From positions 1-9,058 of the forward strand of contig JAFARM010000374.1 in the NCBI GenBank assembly GCA_019245455.1: a DNA stretch of 9,058 nt. Reading direction: 5' to 3'. The position numbers and the translations under genes were made by a program. The notes beneath the pieces are model-generated. The model worked only from the letters and a program-made list of their open reading frames with translations, was not told where the DNA came from and searched no databases. The stretch's first letter is position 1; each line of letters opens with the position of its first letter. This stretch comes from Sphingomonadaceae bacterium (GTDB lineage: Bacteria > Pseudomonadota > Alphaproteobacteria > Sphingomonadales > Sphingomonadaceae). Shown here piece after piece: positions 7,311-9,058 of the stretch.

Positions 7311-7356
7311 GGTGGCCGGCAATATCTTGCCGGTGGCCGGCAACGGATTGCCGGCT
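7311..7356. repeat. tandem 21-bp repeat with interchangeable hairpin arms
   Basis: Two units (7311-7331 and 7332-7352) are identical except for the central 4 bases: GGTGGCCGGCAA, then TATC or CGGA, then TTGCC. Each unit forms its own hairpin: CCGGCAA/TTGCCGG around TATC (7316-7333), and GCCGGCAA/TTGCCGGC around CGGA (7336-7355). The inner arms can instead pair with each other (7327-7333 with 7337-7343) around a 3-nt loop, and the outer arms with each other. It lies about 120-160 bp upstream of flgM. Confidence 0.6.
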
Positions 7357-7399
7357 GGTGCCCATCGGAACGAGTGGCTTGGCAACCATGATGGTACGC

Positions 7400-7414
7400 T
7401 TAACAGATCGTTGA
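7400..7414. promoter_or_regulatory. CtrA-like binding site upstream of flgM
   Basis: TTAA (7400-7403), seven bases, then TTGA (7411-7414) matches 7 of 8 defined bases of the CtrA box TTAA-N7-TTAA. CtrA controls flagellar genes in many alphaproteobacteria, and the site is 58 bp before the flgM start, where it could sit at a -35 position. A short motif like this also occurs by chance. Confidence 0.35.
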
Positions 7415-7471
7415 GTGGTAAAAGGATTGTTACGACGGTCGTTTGATCGATGTCACGATCGGAGATGGAAG

Positions 7472-7654
7472 GTGGACCAGAACTTTAGCGATAGGGGCGA
7501 TCGCGCAGTTGAAGCGTCGGTGGCGGTGTCGGCCAAGGTCGCGCGGATGCGGCAGGATTTGGCCGCGGGCACCTACGTCATCGATGTCGAGCGGATCGCC
7601 CATGCCCTCCTCGCCGGCGGCGTTCTCTCGGTCGACACAAACCAGAAGGGTTAA
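7472..7654 (+). CDS. flgM: anti-sigma-28 factor FlgM, short form
   Basis: FlgM binds and holds the flagellar sigma factor FliA (sigma-28) until the hook-basal body is finished, then is secreted through the flagellar export channel, releasing FliA. The product is 60 residues. Residues 23-50 (VARMRQDLAAGTYVIDVERIAHALL and following) match the C-terminal sigma-binding part of FlgM, with the usual G-T-Y-x-ID pattern between the two helices and the I-A-x-x-L-L helix end. Enteric FlgM has about 97 residues; here the flexible N-terminal half used for export is mostly missing. Start GTG 7472 is set by GGAG (7461-7464) at 7-base spacing; the frame is open back to 7415, but that extension is Arg-rich and without support. 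It lies 90 bp ahead of fliA in the same direction, as expected for a partner pair. Confidence 0.8.
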   Translation: MDQNFSDRGDRAVEASVAVSAKVARMRQDLAAGTYVIDVERIAHALLAGGVLSVDTNQKG

Positions 7655-7661
7655 TGACGAC

Positions 7662-7677
7662 TTGGCACGTCGTTTGC
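7662..7677 (+). promoter_or_regulatory. sigma-54 promoter of fliA
   Basis: TTGGCACG (7662-7669), four bases, TTGC (7674-7677): an exact fit to the sigma-54 consensus TTGGCACG-N4-TTGC, with the GG and GC elements 12 bp apart as required. The predicted start is near 7689, giving a leader of about 56 nt before the fliA ATG. Sigma-54 promoters need an enhancer-binding activator, which for flagellar genes is usually a FleQ- or FlbD-type protein; none is encoded in this window. Confidence 0.75.
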
Positions 7678-7713
7678 GGAGCGGGGTCGCCACCGGGTGA
7701 TCCGGTGCTCAGC

Positions 7714-7730
7714 CACGGGCTGTTCCCGTG
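7714..7730 (+). other. hairpin in the fliA leader
   Basis: CACGGG (7714-7719) and CCCGTG (7725-7730) form a 6-bp stem with a CTGTT loop, ending directly before the presumed ribosome site AGGG (7732-7735). It would lie in the leader made from the sigma-54 promoter, so it may affect fliA translation or mRNA stability. No U-tract follows, so it is not a terminator. Confidence 0.45.
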
Positions 7731-7744
7731 CAGGGTTCTCCCCA

Positions 7745-8470
7745 ATGGACGCACGTCTCGCGCTTACCCGCCCTGGACATTCGGGCCTTGGTCCTGCTGA
7801 CCAACGGATCGCTGCGCATCAGGGCCTTGTCCGTCGGATCGCTCGGCACGTTCATGCCCGAATCTCTTCGGCCATCGAGGTCGAAGACCTGGTTCAGATC
7901 GGCACCGTTGCGTTGATTGAGGCTGCGCGCTGCTTCGAGGATCGTGGCGAGGCGACCTTTGCGACCTACGCCACCATCCGCGTGCGCGGCAGCATGATCG
8001 ATGCACTCCGAAAATCGGCCACGATGGTCCGTTCGGCGATCCGTCGCCGCCGCGAGATTGCCATCACCCGGGCATCGCTCGAGGCTTCGCTCCGCCGGAC
8101 GCCAACAGAAGGTGAGATCGCCGCGGAAATGGGACTCTCGCTCGCCGACTATCGCCAGATCCTGGAAGCGTCGAATCCTCCCCGGCACGAGGCGATCGAC
8201 GACATCTATTCGGATCAGAGCGCGTGGTTCGCCGATCCTGCACCGAACGCGCACGACGTGCTGGCGCGCGAGCGTCTGAAGACGGCGGTGAGCGCCGCTG
8301 TCGGCGCGCTGCCGCCGCGCGAGGCGCTGATCCTGCAGTTGTATTTTGTCGAGGAAATGAATCTGGAGGAGATCGGCGCGACGCTCGACATCGGCGCGGC
8401 CCGCGTGTGTCAGATCAAGAAGGCGGCGCTGGCCAAGATCCGCGCGCGCCTGGCGGGGTGGGAGGGCTGA
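7745..8470 (+). CDS. fliA: flagellar RNA polymerase sigma factor FliA (sigma-28)
   Basis: FliA directs RNA polymerase to late flagellar promoters (flagellin, motor, chemotaxis genes). The product is 241 residues, the usual size. Sigma region 2 spans about 21-92 with EVEDLVQIGTVALIEAARCF, FATYATIRVRGSMIDALRK; region 3 about 97-145 with RTPTEGEIAAEMGLSLADY; region 4 about 178-234 with LPPREALILQLYF and the helix-turn-helix MNLEEIGATLDIGAARVCQIK. Region 1.1 is absent, as in this family. The segment after region 2 reads SATMVRSAIRRRRE in place of the enteric DWVPRSVR. Start ATG 7745 has AGGG (7732-7735) nine bases before; a GTG at 7697 would add 16 residues across the leader hairpin and is less likely. 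It follows flgM, its predicted inhibitor, and has its own sigma-54 promoter. It is convergent with the membrane protein gene at 8484. Confidence 0.92.
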   Translation: MDARLALTRPGHSGLGPADQRIAAHQGLVRRIARHVHARISSAIEVEDLVQIGTVALIEAARCFEDRGEATFATYATIRVRGSMIDALRKSATMVRSAIRRRREIAITRASLEASLRRTPTEGEIAAEMGLSLADYRQILEASNPPRHEAIDDIYSDQSAWFADPAPNAHDVLARERLKTAVSAAVGALPPREALILQLYFVEEMNLEEIGATLDIGAARVCQIKKAALAKIRARLAGWEG

Positions 8471-8507
8471 CGCCACCAAGCGGTCAGGCCGGCGGCGCCG
8501 TCAGCCC
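8464..8507. terminator. possible two-way terminator hairpin between fliA and the convergent gene
   Basis: GGGCTGACG (8464-8472) pairs perfectly with CGTCAGCCC (8499-8507), a 9-bp stem with a 26-nt GC-rich loop. The left arm contains the fliA stop codon and the right arm lies in the last codons of the opposing gene, so the hairpin would form at the 3' end of both mRNAs. No U-tract is present. The two stops are only 13 bp apart. Confidence 0.4.
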
Positions 8508-8858
8508 AACCGCGTGGAGGACGATCGCCTCGACGACCATCACAAGCAGCCAGTGGAAGACGTCGCGCCCGATCGACAGGGTCGCAATGCCGCGCGCGCG
8601 GAGGGTGACGACGAGCGCGGGGGCGACGAAGCCGATCCAGATCACGACCGCGGTGCCGATCGTCATCACCCACGCACCGGCTTTGGGCGGAGCGAGGATC
8701 AGCGCGCCAGCGAGGATAGCGGCGAACCACGCCTCGGCGACGAACGCCACCGCCAGCGGTGCCGGACGGCGCAGCTCGGGATAGAGCGCGATGCCAACCA
8801 GCAGCCCGGCCAGCGTCGCCAGCAGGATCGGCACGGCGTTGTTGACGATGTAGATCAT
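8484..8858 (-). CDS. small four-helix membrane protein, DUF1761-like
   Basis: The product is 124 residues of unknown function. It is almost wholly hydrophobic, with four likely membrane helices at about 7-25, 35-56, 60-85 and 99-118 and short loops. The third helix with IGFVAPALVVTL and the last helix FHWLLVMVVEAIVLH resemble the DUF1761 family, which has the same length and topology but no known role; I recognise this by pattern only. ATG 8858 has a strong ribosome site GAGGAGGA (8870-8863) four bases before it, which overlaps the stop of the upstream ABC-F gene. The two are therefore probably co-transcribed, though the link may only be positional. No signal peptide cleavage site or charged catalytic cluster is evident. 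Confidence 0.7.
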   Translation of the reverse strand: MIYIVNNAVPILLATLAGLLVGIALYPELRRPAPLAVAFVAEAWFAAILAGALILAPPKAGAWVMTIGTAVVIWIGFVAPALVVTLRARGIATLSIGRDVFHWLLVMVVEAIVLHAVGLTAPPA

Positions 8859-8868
8859 CGCGTCCTCC

Positions 8869-9058
8869 TCATCCTGCCAGCGCCTCCTGCCGGCCGGCGA
8901 GCATCAGCCATCGTTCCTCGGCCTCCGCCTGCCGCGCACGCAGCGCTTCCGCCTCGGCATTGACGGCGGCGAAGCGGCGGGGATCGCGTGTGTAGAGCGC
9001 GGGGTCGGCAAGCGTCGCCTCGGCGGCGGCGATACGCTCCGCCATCGCCTCGATCTCG
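8869..9058 (-). CDS. ABC-F family ATPase, C-terminal end (partial)
   Basis: The frame is open from the right edge of the window to TGA (8871-8869), showing the last 62 residues. These form an Ala/Glu/Arg-rich coiled coil: EIEAMAERIAAAEATLADP, then LYTRDPRRFAAV, then EALRARQAEAEERWLML. This matches the C-terminal tail of ABC-F proteins (Uup/YheS type), cytoplasmic duplicated ATPases that act on ribosomes rather than in transport. The ATPase domains lie outside the window, so the subtype cannot be named and other proteins with coiled-coil ends remain possible. The stop lies 10 bp before the start of the small membrane protein gene, and its bases form part of that gene's ribosome site. Confidence 0.7.
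   Translation of the reverse strand, partial: EIEAMAERIAAAEATLADPALYTRDPRRFAAVNAEAEALRARQAEAEERWLMLAGRQEALAG

Larger units (their letters stand above)
7144..7471. other. intergenic region upstream of flgM with hairpins and repeats
   Basis: This 328-bp stretch has no gene I can support and is less GC-rich than its surroundings. It contains the long hairpin after glf (7175-7220), the tandem 21-bp repeat (7311-7352), a CtrA-like box (7400-7414), an 11-bp palindrome ACGACGGTCGT (7432-7442), a GATCG-N6-CGATC inverted repeat (7445-7460) and the GGAG ribosome site of flgM (7461-7464). ORFs of 73 aa (+) and 79 aa (-) cross the repeat and look non-coding. Confidence 0.6.

Noticed and set aside
7313..7330. 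TGGC...TTGC pairs in the 21-bp repeat as sigma-54 sites
   Set aside because: The elements are 14 bp apart instead of 11, which sigma-54 does not tolerate.
7419..7445. possible sigma-28 promoter (TAAA-N15-GTCGTTTG) before flgM
   Set aside because: The -35-like TAAA fits, but only 4 of 8 bases match the GCCGATAA -10 element, too few to support a call.
7225..7446. 73-codon plus-strand ORF across the 21-bp repeat
   Set aside because: Its repeated Val-Ala-Gly-Asn motif is only the translation of the DNA repeat; there is no ribosome site and no family similarity.
7654..7800. 48-codon ORF whose ATG overlaps the flgM stop (TAATG)
   Set aside because: It spans the sigma-54 promoter and leader hairpin, runs into fliA in another frame, and has no recognisable protein character.
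1..9058. CRISPR array, transposase, integrase, attachment site, tRNA or rRNA
   Set aside because: I looked for these on both strands; no regularly spaced repeats, transposase motifs or cloverleaf-like sequence were seen.

Overview
The window comes from a high-GC alphaproteobacterium, most probably a sphingomonad. The grounds are the GC-rich coding bias, a sphingomonad-style TonB-dependent receptor C-terminus, an alphaproteobacterial-type EcfG promoter (GGAAC-N16-CGTT), and a short FlgM next to a FliA-type sigma factor. This is inference from sequence character; no search was run.

Layout, left to right. Positions 1-533 (+) hold the 3' end of a TonB-dependent outer-membrane receptor. A convergent 138-bp gap with a hairpin follows. 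Positions 672-4595 (-) hold a complete cyoABCD operon for a cytochrome bo3 ubiquinol oxidase, read from right to left (cyoA, cyoB, cyoC, cyoD). All three internal junctions are 4-base stop/start overlaps. No cyoE (haem O synthase) follows cyoD. A divergent region (4596-4826) separates cyoA from a two-gene plus-strand operon: a GT-B glycosyltransferase (4827-5999) and UDP-galactopyranose mutase glf (5992-7143), overlapping by 8 bp. This operon has an exact match to the general-stress sigma factor EcfG promoter.

Positions 7144-7471 are intergenic and less GC-rich. They hold a long hairpin, a tandem 21-bp repeat that can fold in two exclusive ways, and a CtrA-box-like site. Next come a short anti-sigma-28 factor gene flgM (7472-7654) and the flagellar sigma factor gene fliA (7745-8470). 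A textbook sigma-54 promoter lies in the 90-bp gap between them. On the minus strand at the right edge are a small four-helix membrane protein (8484-8858, DUF1761-like) and, just upstream of it, the C-terminus of an ABC-F type ATPase running off the window.

The genes form several unrelated modules: iron or substrate uptake, aerobic respiration, galactofuranose-containing surface glycan synthesis, and flagellar late-gene control. I see no evidence for a new multi-gene system such as a defence island, mobile element or CRISPR array. The points most worth attention are regulatory: the sigma-54 site before fliA, the EcfG site before the glycan operon, the two-state repeat before flgM, and hairpins without U-tracts at three gene ends.
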